From assembly GCF_029784135.1 (NCBI RefSeq), contig NC_073746.1, forward strand, positions 290,671,089-290,735,088: a stretch of DNA of 64,000 nt. Direction: 5' to 3'. The notes below the pieces were generated by a model that ran no database searches, had not been told where the DNA came from, and saw nothing but the letters and a program-made list of their open reading frames with translations. Both the position numbers and the translations under genes were made by a program. This DNA is from Toxorhynchites rutilus septentrionalis. Taxonomy: Eukaryota; Arthropoda; Insecta; Diptera; Culicidae. Positions 1-10,064 of the stretch are shown piece by piece (position 1 is the stretch's first letter; every line of letters begins with the position of its first letter).

Positions 1-636
1 ATGTTGTGATTGTTTACATGTTTTTTTGCTGTGATTCTTGCTTTATGCTGTGGTAAGTATTATGTGTGGTACAATTAATCAGTATTCTTTTCAGGCGATT
101 GTTCCTGGTAAACGAGGTAAGTAAGAATAAAAATTCTTATGTAAATGATGTACTCATCGGGCTTTCTTTCCAGACACGGATTCAGGACCTTTTTCGCGGA
201 TTGTAGTGTTTGTGTTTTTTAGTAGTTCAATGTTTGTATAAAGTGATGTGTTAAGAAATTTTGTGCAACGATCGAAAGGGTGTTTTTTTTCTCGACTGTT
301 CGGTCTGGGCCGTAACAACAGTATTTAAAAATGAATTTCTCTTTGTTAATTTCTATTTTTAACATCCTGTAACTTAGGCGTGATGCACAAATTACGTAAT
401 GCTAAAATTTCGGATTCTAAACCTCCTCCACCTTCGCTAGCTAGCTATCAGAATACATTCAAGGCGTGATATTTGGCATACGAAATATCAACTTAAGTTA
501 TAATAAAAATGCCGCAAGTAATTATTACTTTGAGATGTCAAAAGCTCCTTTGAAATTATTTGATGATAGTTTACGGGATATCGATCGCTACAGCCATCTT
601 TCGGAAAATAAATTAATTCATTTTTCTCCTACCAAA
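1..636. other. Intergenic stretch, no gene seen
   Basis: No reading with recognisable protein similarity. Positions 377-402 hold a 26-bp block (core GCACAAATTACGTAA) that recurs at 16501-16526 and, inverted, at 20330-20355, so this is the edge or a fragment of a dispersed repeat. The rest is AT-rich and unassigned. Confidence 0.5.
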
Positions 637-638
637 TA

Positions 639-1335
639 CCTAGTATAGTCATGAATACTGATACATAAGTGAACGTACTCTACACGGAAGCAGTAATAAA
701 CGTATCTTTTCCTTCTTTTCTGGGATTTGACAGTTGTTATTTTTAGTTCATTATTGCACAATAAACTTGTAGTATCAGTTGTTCAAAAATATGGAGTCGT
801 TTTGTGAGTTGGGCTTTAATAATGTGGCATGGATATCACCACTGTCTATCGCACTTTGCAACCACATGAAATCATCCGGAATTTCGTGTATCGTGCTGTT
901 AAGTTCTTTGAGGAAACATCAGAAGTTCGGGATCGTCAACGATCCGGTCATCCGCGACTCTGCACCAACACACAAGGCAAAAATGACCCAAGCGTAGCTC
1001 AAAAACAATGGTCCGGACTTTATATCAACAGAAGATTGGCCAGCTAGTAGCCCAGACCTGAAAACAATCGATTACAAGTTAAGGGTCGTATTAGAGGCTA
1101 TGGCTTGCTCTACTCGTCGCCCGAGTATTGAGTCGCTAAAGCACGCCCACACCCGTGCAGCTTTGCTATGGAAGTAGTGCGTGCTACAATCGATGAATGG
1201 TCGTTTCGAATAACATTTTGTGTAACTTGTAACTGTTGAATAATTAATAAAAATTTGAAAGAAATTTTATAAAGAGATGATTTCAGATGATTTTGTGGCC
1301 AGTATTTCATGTACCTGAATTATGACTGTACTAGG
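639..1335 (+). mobile_element. Internally deleted Tc1/mariner-type element
   Basis: Terminal inverted repeats begin CCTAGTATAGTCAT on the left and, read inward from the right, CCTAGTACAGTCAT. Each end is flanked by TA (637-638 and 1336-1337), the standard target duplication of this superfamily. Between them, plus-strand DNA reads as the N-terminal helix-turn-helix part of a mariner-like transposase (about 829-990: ITTVYRTLQ, then a block resembling RQRSGHPRL). It then jumps to the C-terminal catalytic end (about 1010-1200: TEDWPASSPD, MEVVRATIDEW). The middle of the catalytic domain is missing and the remaining frame is broken, so the copy is nonautonomous. Confidence 0.7.
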
Positions 1336-2265
1336 TATATCGAATCGCATTATTAACGTGTACATAAGTACATAAGTCAACTCCTCCCTCGTGCAGATCG
1401 AACCAGATCTAAATGGCCTGAAACTCGGAACCAGAAACATGAAATCTGCTAAATGTTAGAACGCTCTACGCCCGTTTCGTCGCGTGTTGGAAGTGGTAAA
1501 GGGTCATTCGTAGCGCTCATTAAATTTAATGAGCTTAGCTTTCCCGCCCGGAGATGTTACTGCACGTGATGATTCTCTCCTAAAACAAAACAAAAAAAAT
1601 GCCTCGTCGTAAAAGCTGTAGTGCAGCGTGAATGCTGCCATCGTAAAAGCATTTCGTTAGTTCCTAAGAGTGCTGAACTGTACAAACAAATCGGCGAACG
1701 AACACACACAGCTAAAAGCAGTGCCGGCAGGTTCAGCTGTCCGAAAAGGTTAATCCCATATAAACTTCTCACCGGCTGATGCCCAGAGGAGTATAACTTT
1801 GTCATTCACTCCGAATGGGAACGGACATTAACTTAATGACCGTTACAAACGGTGCTCGGTGGATTAATTTACGGGGCATTGGTTGAGAATGAATTTTTCA
1901 ATACTAAACGAGATAAACGGATGTCGGACAGGTGTTGTTCTGCAATAAACTACATTAGAGAAATTAATTCCCAGAAAAAAAATGGATGGAAGATTGATGA
2001 TTTGTGGATTCGAATATCAAAAAGCATTTTAACACAAGCAAAATACTTACCAATCAATCCATAAAATGCTAAAAAATAAAACTGCCATCAATCTTAATTG
2101 GGAGGATAATCCCAAAAAAATAAAAACCAATATACACCACGCAACATTTATTACGCCCCGATGAATTCGAAATCAGAATGATATGTTTCAGCATTCGAAC
2201 TGATAGTTTCATAATTATCAATTAATATGAGCGTCGATTGAATTATAAATACACACACATAATGC
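1336..2265. other. Unassigned stretch
   Basis: No supported gene. A perfect 20-bp palindrome lies at 1515-1534 (GCTCATTAAATTTAATGAGC). The rest is ordinary AT-rich DNA with short open frames that resemble no family I know. Confidence 0.4.
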
Positions 2266-2273
2266 AGATATCA

Positions 2274-2509
2274 TCTTCTTCTTTTTTTCTTATACGTTGG
2301 CACTATCGTTTTTAGTGGAGCTTCGCCGTCTCAACGTAGTATCACTTGCATCATTTTTAAAGTAGCACTTAGTGGCAAATTCGAGGATACGCGTGTACCA
2401 GTGCAAATAAAAAAAAATCTATGAAGAAAAATATCCCGTCCACATTGAGAATCGAGCCCAGATCCCTCGGCTAACTATATGTGATGCTAACCACTCGACT
2501 ACAAAAGCC
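2274..2509 (-). mobile_element. tRNA-derived SINE, 3' tail of GAA repeats
   Basis: On the minus strand the head (2509 downward) has tRNA-like promoter boxes: TAGTCGAGTGGTTAGC (A box) and GGGCTCGATTCTC (B box). The body holds TGAGACGGCGAAG, and the tail is rich in GAA/A. The same body and head recur at 15738-16002. Flanking AGATATCA (2266-2273) and AGATACCA (2510-2517) look like a diverged target-site duplication. This copy is more degraded than the 15.7-kb copy. It is a tRNA pseudogene in form, not a functional tRNA gene. Confidence 0.7.
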
Positions 2510-4057
2510 AGATACCAGCTTATCGCCATCTATTAAACTCTATCGCCTACGCGCTACATTGTTCGTATATTTCTTCAATTGTGCAACAATAAGCGGCTCA
2601 ATTAATAAAGTAAATTGTGACAGCAAATAATAATAATATTTTACATAATATAGCCTTTACGTGACCTGCACTCATTCATAAATCCCAACCCACTGAAAAG
2701 CAGTTTTGTTGTCCAGAGGCACACTCCACCCGGCTGCCGTTATGTTCACAATCAGCGAACAGGCAGCGCCACTGGGAGGAACAAAAAAAAAGCAACCTCG
2801 AACCTCGGAGGTGAACTACCAACATAAAGACAAATCACAAGGACGGAAAAGCGGAGAAAAAGTCAACTGACAACAAGTTTAAATTATTATAATTTGCTAC
2901 ATGTTTTCCCGCGATGCTTGCACCAGGATTAAATGTGAAAAATCTCGCCATTCCACCATTGTGTTTTCGCAGTCATCCGGCAAACGATTTATTGTAACTT
3001 TTTTTTTCTATTACATGCTAGTGCTGTCTCGCTCCTCCCCCAGCGCACAGCTAACGGTGAGCAATATTGTGATTCTCCTAATGACTACAAGGGCGAAACA
3101 CGCAACTGATTATTCTGGACAAGGTGGGTGGGACGATGGAAAAAGAATTGCTAAAATGGATCCAATGCACCTTCCGTCTCCATCGATGTTCCCTTGCATT
3201 GCCAAATACAATGCGCCTCCATTTCGCAGTATCCAAAGTATCGGCGACGATAACAGTTCCATTTCAACGACACAAAAAATACACCGCAATAAATCGGAAG
3301 CAAAAGATTGTGGGCTTAGCGGTGATCGTGAACATGTTCGCTTTTTTCATTAAAGAATAATCGAAGTAATGCAGGAAAAAAGGATTAAAAGCGATAAAAG
3401 CGAACGTGCAAGCGCTAATCTTGTTTGGCCACGGGAAATATAATAAACGATACGAGAGAGAGAGAGGGTAATTCTATGTGCTTTTCTTGCTGTTGTTTCC
3501 GTAGTTCCTGCCATGGTATGGCTGCTACTTGTGGGCTTGCTGATATCATCTGTATCCTTCCGAGAGGTGAACTGCATGACGATGGTGACACGTCGTGGCC
3601 TTTTTCTATATCACTCACTTGTTCACCGGGCGTTGTTTTGAACGTGATCCTGAACGATTGTGTACTGTCGGAGGCTTTTTCGCCCTAGGTTGTGAGCTGT
3701 CGGTGCTTCGTGGGAACAGCTGAATACACCAGATAATACGTGGACACGTATAGAAAGTGTAATTTTTCATTATTTGATAACACGAAAAAGGTGAACGAGA
3801 ATGGAGGAAGCTGGTATAATTTAGTTTAAAAGCGGTACAGCAACAAAGGGTTTAAAACTAAACTCATTTTTTTTATTTCCTCCTAATCTCTTTAACCCCA
3901 CGCAATGTGGAAATAGCGATTTTGTTACCCTTAATTTTGTAGCTTACTTTTTCACGAATTTTCTCTGTAATTTGATCAGACAAACAAATTTTCATTACTT
4001 CAATGATACCATGGAACAATTCCACGCCAAATCGACCGGACCCGACCCTCTCCGATT
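2510..4057. other. Unassigned, largely repeat-poor stretch
   Basis: No domain recognised in any frame. A short GA run lies near 3452-3468. A 150-codon plus frame at 2901-3353 has no recognisable motif and an overlapping shorter frame, so I do not call it a gene. Confidence 0.4.
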
Positions 4058-4660
4058 TTGACGTAGGATTACGTCTATCGGGAACATATTGGGGTACAAA
4101 TTGAAAATCGAAAATCCAGCAAATCGTGAGAATTGTCCAATTTCAAACGCTCATTGCTCAGCCATTTCATGACGGATTGATGAAATTTTTGCGTCAATCG
4201 ATTTTTGATATTGAAGAAAATAATATATGTCATGAAACTAACTATCGAACAATTGAAAAATCTCAACCCCTATCCTAACGGAAATACCCACTTCTGATTG
4301 GTTGACATTGATGACACATGTGGCGGGTCCCTAACAGAGACATCAAAACCAAGCTACCTGTCGGAAATCAGCATTGCAAATACATAAAAGTAGAGGGAGC
4401 TTTTGCTCCCTCCGAAATGTGTTGGGGACCTGGGGGAAATCGGCATTGCAAATACATGGAAGTAGGGGGAGCATTTGTTCCCACCAACAAGTGTTCCCTA
4501 ACAGAGACATCAAAACAAAGGTGCCCGGGGAAATCGGCAATGCAAATACTTGAAAGTAGGGGGAGCTTTTGTTCCCATCGAAATGTGCTTCCTAAGAGAG
4601 CTTTCTAAATCAAGGTGCCTGGGGAAATTGACATTGCAAATATATGCATGTTGGGGGCAT
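4058..4660 (+). repeat. Dispersed repeat with ~94-bp minisatellite core, copy 1
   Basis: A leader starts at GACGTAGGATTACGTC (about 4059). Tandem units follow, each marked by CATTGCAAATACAT and AATGTGTT..CCTAACAGAGACATC. Marker positions near 4371, 4443, 4537 and 4631 give spacings of 72, 94 and 94 bp. The same leader-plus-array organisation recurs at 49053-49760. Short ORFs here are by-products of the repeat. Whether this is a nonautonomous transposon with an internal array is unknown to me. Confidence 0.65.
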
Positions 4661-5637
4661 TTTTATATTGCGAATAAGCGAATAAGGTGAGTGATATGAT
4701 TGATTCTAGCAAATAAAATTTGTATTTGGAACTTTAATGTTGGTTGCTTCGTGAAATTTCATATCAATGACCGATCGTGTATTGTGAAAAATTTAGCACA
4801 AATGTTATTGTAAAATTGTATACGGTAGCAGTTGTGTTAAAAATTACTTGATATATGAAACGATTTATCTCAATTTTCATAAATAAAAACCAAGGTGTGT
4901 TCCCGCTCGAGAATGGGTCGTTTGGTTTAAGCTGTCTGTTTTGTTGTGTTCATTTTCACTCAACGAAAGTTTATACGGCAAGATAAATTGGAAAAGTGAA
5001 GAAATATTAGAAAAAGTGATTTCCCATATGCTTCACATAGAGTATTAGGTGTTGTTGGTCCAATTAATATTCGCATTGGGTTGAATAAACACTCAAAAAG
5101 TAAAAGTTATAAAAGAAAATTACCTTTTCCATTTCAAACACGTTTTCTCTATATTAAAGTAACATGTTTTCACTGATGAGAAAAAATTATAATTGTGTTC
5201 GGTATTGGTAATTATCTTATATTAGATTGGTGAGTTTTTTATTTATTTATTTCATCCATACATAACACAGGAGGCATCTCGTCTAGGATCACAGAGGGCG
5301 GTTTTCATCATATCTCGTTGCACTTCGGTATCTTTTATCTGATATGCACCATCCAACGACTGTTCATCATCCTTCTGTCATCATCACTAGGTGAACACTG
5401 GTGGAGTGAACAAACAATACCCAAAAACCAAAGAAAACGGCCCTTTTCAGGGTCACCAAATCATTATCACAGAGTTTAACGATGTAATTCTTCAAACATA
5501 TCCAAAAACAACAGAATGCCTAACGGAATCCTACGTCAACTATGAAGTCGTGTCTCGGACACAACCCTCCTGTGACTTTTTTTTTGAAATTTGGTACTTA
5601 TGATGAAAGCTACCCAAAATCACAATGTTTATTATAA
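4661..5637. other. Unassigned stretch
   Basis: AT-rich DNA. No gene, terminal repeat pair or tRNA-like head recognised. Confidence 0.4.
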
Positions 5638-5639
5638 TA

Positions 5640-6099
5640 CAGGTCGGACTCGATTAGATACAATTTTGGACTCGATTATATACAGTTTGGATTTTTTTTT
5701 ATATTTCAAATATGATTCTTTCAAGAAGAAATGTAATCTTTCGCCGTTAAGGTGTAATTCAAGTGGCTATTACATGTACAGTGGGGTAAAAATCTAGATT
5801 TTTGAAGATTTTGCTTGAATTTTCACCAGGAATTGTTTATTGCAGCCAAATCAAATATGATCGTATATCACCTTCTGAGAGAATCTGGATAAATTTATTT
5901 TTTTCATGTGAGAAAAGTGTTTTCTGACTTTAAGGGAATGAATCAAAAATCAAAAACGAAGGAATTTTTTTTTTGACTGACTCGATTATATACAGTTTCT
6001 GATTTCTTTTCACTGTATATAATCGAATCCTGTATATAATGAATTCGATTATATACAGTGAAAAGAAATGAGAAACTGTATATAATCGAGTCCGCGCTG
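5640..6099. mobile_element. TA-target MITE (pogo/Tigger-like ends) with internal hairpin
   Basis: Ends read CAGGTCGGACTCGATTA (left) and, inward from the right, CAGCGCGGACTCGATTATA. TA flanks both ends (5638-5639 and 6100-6101). Length is 460 bp and there is no transposase. The right third is an inverted repeat: arms of about 50 bp at 5979-6093 with one mismatch and a 14-nt spacer, built on TCGATTATATACAG. CAG-start ends with TA duplications fit pogo/Tigger-type nonautonomous elements; that family placement is inference. Confidence 0.7.
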
Positions 6100-6101
6100 T
6101 A

Positions 6102-6810
6102 TGACCTTTTTAAATTTCCACTGATTTTTAAAAAGGGCGTATTCAAAATCATTGACCTTTCTTCGAAAAATGGTAACGCCAAATCCAGATGTCTGATTAA
6201 AATATGATGTTTGACAAAGTTATTGGAAAATCAATCAGCTATTTAGGAAAAATAACACTGTTAAAAATTATTGCTCACAAATTGAATTTAATATTAAAAA
6301 CATTCATATCTCAAAACACCCCCTTCGATAGTTTTTTATATATCTTCATTGGAAAGCCCTTCTAATTCAACGAAGTTTGACCAAAGTGGTGTCGTGTCAG
6401 ACTCCTAAAAATAGAGATGCAAAGTGCTAAAAATTCTTGGAATTTCAATACTTTGTGAAATCATAACCATTTAAGAAAAGTAATATGAATAATAAAATCT
6501 AAATGCGAGTCAACATGAGAAACTATATATAACGTTTTATCCTAGGTCTAACCGTTCTCAATCATAAGTACCAAGTTTCAAAAAAAACAGAGAGTCGGAT
6601 CAAAATTTGCTGTTTTTTGGCCGATTAGGCGTGGAATTGCTCCATGATGATACTGTCAAGGCGCTCAGTGTTAGTAAGTCTGACATGGAAAAATTGTGTT
6701 TACAGACAAGGTTTTATTGATGAAGATTCTGCCACATACACTGACACCGTGAGCCTTCAAAATATCGTCGAGTTATCGCGAAAATAATGAAAATTTGTTT
6801 GTTTCTATGT
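6102..6810. other. Unassigned AT-rich stretch
   Basis: No gene recognised. Homopolymer-rich text resembling generic mosquito AT-rich repeats, with no boundaries I could define. Confidence 0.4.
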
Positions 6811-7634
6811 ACTGCCGTTCTACGCATAGTTGTCCCATGTTCCAAAATCAGCAACTGAAAAAAACGCAATCAAAGTTTTCTCGCATATGTGTCTACCAAA
6901 AGCTTAAAGCATTTCAATTTAGCAATACACGGGGTTTTTTTTTATAAGCACTATACTATTGTTTAATTAAATGTGATGAGATCCCCTCACTTGATTACGG
7001 GTTTAAAAATTCATGGTGAGACTGTTACGCCTAGAATATCAACATGGGACAATTGAACTTGATGTTGTTTTTTGATATACAATATTATTTTTGTGTTTTT
7101 CCGAAAGATAATACATAGAAACATCGCATTCGCTAACAAGGTGTACACGTGTTTTGGTAAACTTTTTCTTATTTGTTTGAGAATTAGTTCATTCTTCCAA
7201 ACCAGTAATGAGTGCATTAGCCCTGCTGAAAGTGTGACATGAAATTCTTGTACTGGAACCGATTTATTCGATATGGATCTACAAAAATACATGGTGGGAC
7301 AGTTATGAATAGAATTTTTTTTCTCTTCTTTCTTTCAACACATTTCGGCTGGTTCGTCACTTTTACTTCCATTTTTGGAAGAATGTCGGGAGTGAGAATT
7401 GAACTCGTGATCTCTGCGTGAGAGGTATGGAAGTTACCACTACGCCAGATCGCCTCCTTATGAATAGAATATCAACATGAGACAATTGAGCTTGATGTTT
7501 TTTTTAAAAGCTGGGAACAAACTATATGTTTTGTTTTGTGTTTTTCCGTAAGATTATGCATTAAACAACGTTTTATAAAGAAAAGTGAAAATCGTCAAAA
7601 AGTACCATGGGACAACTATGCGTAGAACGGCAGT
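6811..7634. mobile_element. Inverted-repeat element carrying a nested SINE
   Basis: Perfect 29-bp terminal inverted repeats at 6811-6839 and 7606-7634 start ACTGCCGTTCTACGC. Two internal blocks with AATATCAACATG.GACAATTGA (near 7035 and 7469) are direct duplicates. One is split by the SINE at 7316-7457. No transposase frame is present and the target duplication is not clear, so the superfamily is undetermined. Confidence 0.65.
7316..7457 (-). mobile_element. tRNA-derived SINE, 13-bp TSD
   Basis: Minus-strand head GGAGGCGATCTGGCGTAG then TGGTAAC (A box), and GAGTTCAATTCTC (B box). It ends in an A-rich tail (T run at 7316). TTATGAATAGAAT flanks it exactly on both sides (7303-7315 and 7458-7470), a clean LINE-mediated target-site duplication. 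A second copy lies at 21801-21913. The cloverleaf-like head explains any tRNA-finder hit here. Confidence 0.85.
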
Positions 7635-8170
7635 GTAGGTCAAAGAGTGAAAAGACACACAAAATATCACTTTTATTCATCTTCTTCGACATGATTCTAA
7701 AAATATTAACTGCAAAATGTCACATTAAACTCATATGCAGCGGAAACTCCAATAAAATATCGATTTTTAAAGGATAAGAAACTTATTGAAACTAAAATGG
7801 TTCTAACTCGGTAAATAATGGGATTTTCGATAAGCCCTTCTAGGGTATATTCTTGAATGCCTAAACTACAGAAATATGGAGGAATTTTTTTTTTTAATTT
7901 TTTTCAAATTTCTAGACTAGAATACTGCCTTAATAGCTCAGATGTTTTTATATCACATATCCAAAAATCAGGAATACGTTTTTGTTTCGTTTTTGAGTCA
8001 AGATTTTTCAGAATTAACATGTTTTGGTTGCACAGGTAGCTAAATGAAAAATGTAACAGATGAACTAATTTTATTTCGATTCTCCCATGTCCCTAGTTAG
8101 AGACCATAAGATCGTCGTATCAAAATATTGAATCTAATCAATATAAATATGCATATAGTCTGAGAAAGAT
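7635..8170. other. Unassigned AT-rich stretch
   Basis: No gene or bounded repeat recognised. Confidence 0.4.
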
Positions 8171-8350
8171 GTACGAGGGCGGTCCGATAAGTACTTAGCT
8201 TCATCGCCCGATGGTGTTCTCGATTTGAACGGAAAAATACTGTCTCGATTCCGCTCATCTATTCTCAAAGAATTTCGCATTCCCTCATTTGCCTCTCGGA
8301 ATGACGTTAGATGGTGAGAGAACAAATTGGAAACTTTTGCTTGAGCCAGC
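8171..8350 (+). mobile_element. mariner terminal fragment (one end)
   Basis: TACGAGGGCGGTCCGATAAG (from 8171) is the kind of terminal inverted repeat known from irritans-type mariner elements of insects. No partner end and no transposase frame follow, so this is a solo end or truncated relic. Confidence 0.45.
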
Positions 8351-9558
8351 GATTGTGTCTGTAAAATCATTCGTTTTTCACTTAAATAGCAATCATTGAG
8401 CCTCGATCGCGGCAGTAAAATATAGGTAGATAGTTCAAATCGAGTTGTTCCTGTGCACTATTGCAATGACATTTTTTTGTTTCTAGTATGAAACGATCTA
8501 AGCCAACGCAAAAGACCATATTAGCGCAAGTTATTGGTGAGCGGGAAGGTGTATTCATGTGCCCTTGAATGCTGAGAAGGCAAAGAGTACAAGGGAAAAT
8601 AAAATCATACATACACGCAGATTGAGTCTATTTTGACTCAATCGTTATTTTGTTTCGTGCGATCCTTCCAAAGGAGTATTCATTCATAGAATGTTTTTTT
8701 CCACTCTTTGTTTTGTTATGTTCACTCTCAGTCCCGAACGAAGATGGTCGGAGAGTGAAAAATGATTCATCGTGCAATCTCACGATTGCTTGCTGCATTC
8801 TTATCTTTTTGATTATTCCTGATTTGATTATATTGATTTTTTTTCTTTTTGATTATTCCAAGCAGATATAAGAGTTATTCATAATTGGGTGTGGAGAAAT
8901 GAGCGAATGAACTTTTCCATACTTGGCCTACACTTGGCGACATCAGCCAAAAACTCATATTTCAGGTACTTTATGGGCTCAACAATTTAGGAGATAGTTT
9001 CAGGACCACCCTCCTCAATCGAGTATATAAATGTTGTGCGAAAACGCATGCCGAAATGGATTCCAGCTTTTCAATTATTTTCATTCAAAATCGTCTTTCT
9101 CTTCTATTTTTTAACTGAATTAAAAAGTGGGTAAGGGTAAATAGCGCAACGCTTTTTCCGGTTCATCCATCGAATTACACTACTACTCTATCTTTCTCTC
9201 TCGGCCCAGCAAATTGCATTCGCACATTTTGCGGGGAATGTATTGAAATTGATGCGAAAATAGGTGCAGAAAAACGCTCCGAGGTATACCCATCTACACA
9301 GACACACTATGGAGTGCGATGTTTTCAATCATTCCGAAGCGAGTTCTTATTGATTGCAATCGTGATCTGTTTCTACGGGATTTGTCGAACAGACTGTACA
9401 ATTTGCCATTTGATAAGTTAGTGAATCAGGATCAACACATGCAATGAACAAAACGGCGTTTGATCGGTTAGAGCTCTTAATAAATAATGTTATAATAAAA
9501 GTTAATATGTACGAGTTTCGTTTATCGAGACTAAGATAGAGCCAGTGGGTTTTTTTGA
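8351..9558. other. Unassigned stretch
   Basis: No gene recognised. TGAGTCTATTTTGACTCAATC (8623-8643) is a short imperfect palindrome. A CT-rich tract lies near 9190-9205. Confidence 0.35.
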
Positions 9559-9589
9559 TCAGATGAGAATTAAAGGGGAGGAATCAAAC

Positions 9590-9740
9590 AATGATATCAG
9601 TTCTGCTATCCTATCAAGGGTGCCATACAAATGAAAAACAAATTTCTGCATTACTCGAGAGTTAATCAAGCAAATGAAACCGAATTTGGCATGTGGAGGT
9701 TTTAGTGAAGCGCCCTTATTTAATTTATAAGTTCCGCTTA
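9590..9740 (+). repeat. Dispersed repeat segment
   Basis: Shares TTTGGCATGTGGAGGTTTTA and TACTCGAGAGTTAATCAAGC with the block at 18210-18400, though in a different internal order. It is a fragment of a dispersed mosquito-type repeat with no protein content. Confidence 0.5.
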
Positions 9741-10064
9741 TGTCGAACCGGTCCCACTTTAGTTTTTGTTTATTCGCCAAATTTCCGGGGGGCAAGTTCA
9801 ACATAGCGGTTTGATTGTACAACAGGAGTTCGCGCAGAGTCAGCACCACGGAAACGTGTGCGTACGATTCTAGCGCAACCCGAAAAATTCAGTTAGTAAA
9901 TAAGAAATTGTGATTGTAAACAAAAGAAGTTAACAAAAAGTACTGAGCCAGTCGGGCGTGGTAAGCAGTGCGCAGTTGGTCAGAACGCTAGAAATCGCGT
10001 CGTCTTTTCCCTGACTAAAAAGAAAAACCAGAGGTACATTAGGGTGCAATAAATGTTTTTACAG

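Noticed and set aside
2901..3353. 150-codon plus ORF
   Set aside because: No domain, atypical composition, overlaps another frame; likely chance.
4370..4640. Regularly spaced short repeats resembling a CRISPR array
   Set aside because: Units are 94-bp diverged tandem repeats in a eukaryotic genome, without constant repeats separated by unique spacers and without cas genes.
7330..7457. tRNA-like sequence with A and B boxes (also at 2.5, 15.6, 16.0, 21.9, 33.4 and 38.8 kb)
   Set aside because: Each is the head of a SINE with tail and target duplication, and acceptor stems are not well formed; not functional tRNA genes.
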